Shown: piece by piece, positions 4,670 to 5,422 of the stretch
How positions within the stretch are numbered: position 1 is the stretch's first letter
Layout of the letters: every line of letters begins with the position of its first letter
Made by a program: the position numbers and the translations under genes
NCBI GenBank assembly: GCA_946481035.1
Contig: CAMLNK010000366.1
Coordinates: 1 to 5,422, forward strand
Direction of reading: 5' to 3'
DNA from: an uncultured Dyadobacter sp.
GTDB taxonomy: Bacteria; Bacteroidota; Bacteroidia; Cytophagales; Spirosomataceae
DNA: 5,422 bases
The notes under the pieces: model-generated
What the model saw: the letters and a program-made list of their open reading frames with translations, nothing else
Told to the model about the DNA's origin: nothing
Database searches by the model: none

Positions 4670-5422
4670 CTATTGGGACGCTAATATTTTCAATTTCCTG
4701 ACGCGGTTTTCCAGCCGTTGAATTTCGGCCTTCCGCCTTTCGATCAGGATTTCCGCTTTCAGGGCTGGTTCCTTGTAAGGTAATTTATCCCGAAGGATAT
4801 GGTATGATGCTGTCAGTATGTGGTGTGCAATAGCCATTGCCGCTTTTTTCTTTCCCCGCCGCTGGGTGAGCTTATGGTATTTGAATGACAAATAGGTATT
4901 GATCGTGTGGCTGGCAGCCCAGGATGCTTCGATTAGTGTTGTTTTCAGATAGGTGTTGCCATGCGTTGTCCTTGCTGATCTTACCTTTCCTGCACTCTCG
5001 TTGTTGCCCGGGCATACCCCTGCCCAAGAGGCAAGGTGTTTGTCGGAAGTAAATTGGGACATGTCCAGACCGATCTCCGAAACGATTCCAATAGCCGATT
5101 GGCGGGACACCCCTGGAATGGTTTGTAACAAGGCCAGTTCGTCTTGCTTGCCGGTCAGACAAAGTTCAATCTGCTGGTCGAGTTGGTCGATTAGCTTTTC
5201 CAGGGCGCCCATTGTCTCTGTGAGCAACTTTAACATAAAGCGGTGACGCTCACAGAACCGGCCGTAAAGCGCCTGTTGTAAAACCTGCTTTTTATTTACC
5301 AGCGAACCCTTGGCCTGGCTTGAGAGAACCACGGGGTCAGTAATTCCTTCCATAAGCAGATCTACGATCCCCTGTCCGGTTTTGGAAAACACATCGCTAA
5401 CCACGCTGCCGAGCTTGATGTT
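4670..5422 (-). CDS. IS110-family transposase (C-terminal part; N-terminus beyond window)
   Basis: The frame is open from the window edge (5422) to TAG at 4672-4670, giving 250 residues. A GTG at 5404 is only an internal Val codon: the reading continues upstream as NIKLGS and leads into VVSDVFSKTGQG, a conserved stretch of IS110 enzymes. Counting from that Val, residues about 50-85 look coiled-coil. LLQTIPGVSRQSAIGIVSE (92-110) is helix-hairpin-helix-like and opens the Transposase_20 domain. LASWAGVCPGNNESAGK (124-140) follows, and its Ser137 is the likely conserved catalytic serine. HGNTYLKTTLIEASWAA (148-164) completes the domain. A charged, coiled-coil-prone tail (214-244) ends the protein. 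These enzymes combine an N-terminal RuvC-like DEDD domain (out of view) with this serine domain, and in studied members are guided by a bridge RNA from the element's own non-coding end. The visible part has no frameshift or stop, so the gene may be intact. Confidence 0.92.
   Translation of the reverse strand, partial: NIKLGSVVSDVFSKTGQGIVDLLMEGITDPVVLSSQAKGSLVNKKQVLQQALYGRFCERHRFMLKLLTETMGALEKLIDQLDQQIELCLTGKQDELALLQTIPGVSRQSAIGIVSEIGLDMSQFTSDKHLASWAGVCPGNNESAGKVRSARTTHGNTYLKTTLIEASWAASHTINTYLSFKYHKLTQRRGKKKAAMAIAHHILTASYHILRDKLPYKEPALKAEILIERRKAEIQRLENRVRKLKILASQ
4670..5422 (-). mobile_element. Partial IS110-family insertion sequence, boundaries not resolved
   Basis: The element is recognised by its transposase alone. 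Its transposase-3' end lies somewhere between the ssrA terminator (4491) and the stop codon at 4670, and the other end lies outside the window, so the coordinates given are the certain core only. No inverted repeats or target duplication can be shown from this half. It lies about 235 bases beyond the tmRNA 3' end and is transcribed towards it. Confidence 0.75.

Noticed and set aside
4953..5246. Plus-strand 97-residue open frame in the IS110 region
   Set aside because: It is antisense to conserved Transposase_20 motifs and is a shadow of the transposase.
5402..5404. GTG at 5404 as the transposase start
   Set aside because: The frame stays open to the window edge and the residues before it (NIKLGS) continue a conserved IS110 stretch, so the real start lies outside.

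Overview
The window looks like chromosomal DNA from a member of the Bacteroidota, most likely a Cytophagales/Spirosomaceae bacterium of the Dyadobacter kind. The genus is inferred from gene style only. The reasons are a BlaI/M56-peptidase pair, a TonB-dependent receptor that begins with a carboxypeptidase-regulatory-like domain, Bacteroidota-type -7 promoter boxes (TAnnTTTG) with no Shine-Dalgarno sequences, and a tmRNA tag ending in YAMAA.

Layout. On the minus strand, 1433 down to 1 holds a two-gene operon: a BlaI/MecI-type repressor followed, with an 8-base overlap, by a BlaR1-like M56 membrane metallopeptidase. The window start cuts the peptidase off. A 137-base divergent intergenic region (1434-1570) carries a near-perfect BlaI-type operator dyad that contains the putative -7 box of the repressor gene. 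It also holds a second half-site exactly 20 bp away and a separate -7 box for the plus-strand gene. On the plus strand, 1571-3868 encodes a complete 765-residue TonB-dependent outer-membrane receptor. Three bases after its stop lies a six-copy array of an imperfect 8-bp repeat.

The plus strand then carries ssrA (tmRNA, 4065-4435). Its acceptor stem, T arm, first pseudoknot and tag reading frame (GESTYAMAA) can all be read directly, and a strong, probably bidirectional terminator (4455-4491) follows. A 178-base non-coding stretch separates this from the C-terminal half of an IS110-family transposase on the minus strand, which runs off the window end.

How the parts work together. The repressor and protease form a signal-transduction pair of the BlaI/BlaR1 class: the protease senses an envelope signal and inactivates the repressor. 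No beta-lactamase gene is visible. The divergent receptor gene shares the control region, so it is a candidate regulon member, but this is inference. The operator sits on the blaI promoter, so autoregulation is the better supported reading. The tmRNA is an unrelated housekeeping gene for ribosome rescue. The IS110 element just beyond it is accessory DNA facing the tmRNA, and the terminator between them would limit antisense transcription.

I found no convincing wholly new system. The best leads are the BlaI-operator/receptor arrangement, the octamer array behind the receptor gene, and the non-coding flank of the IS110 element, which could hold a bridge-type RNA.
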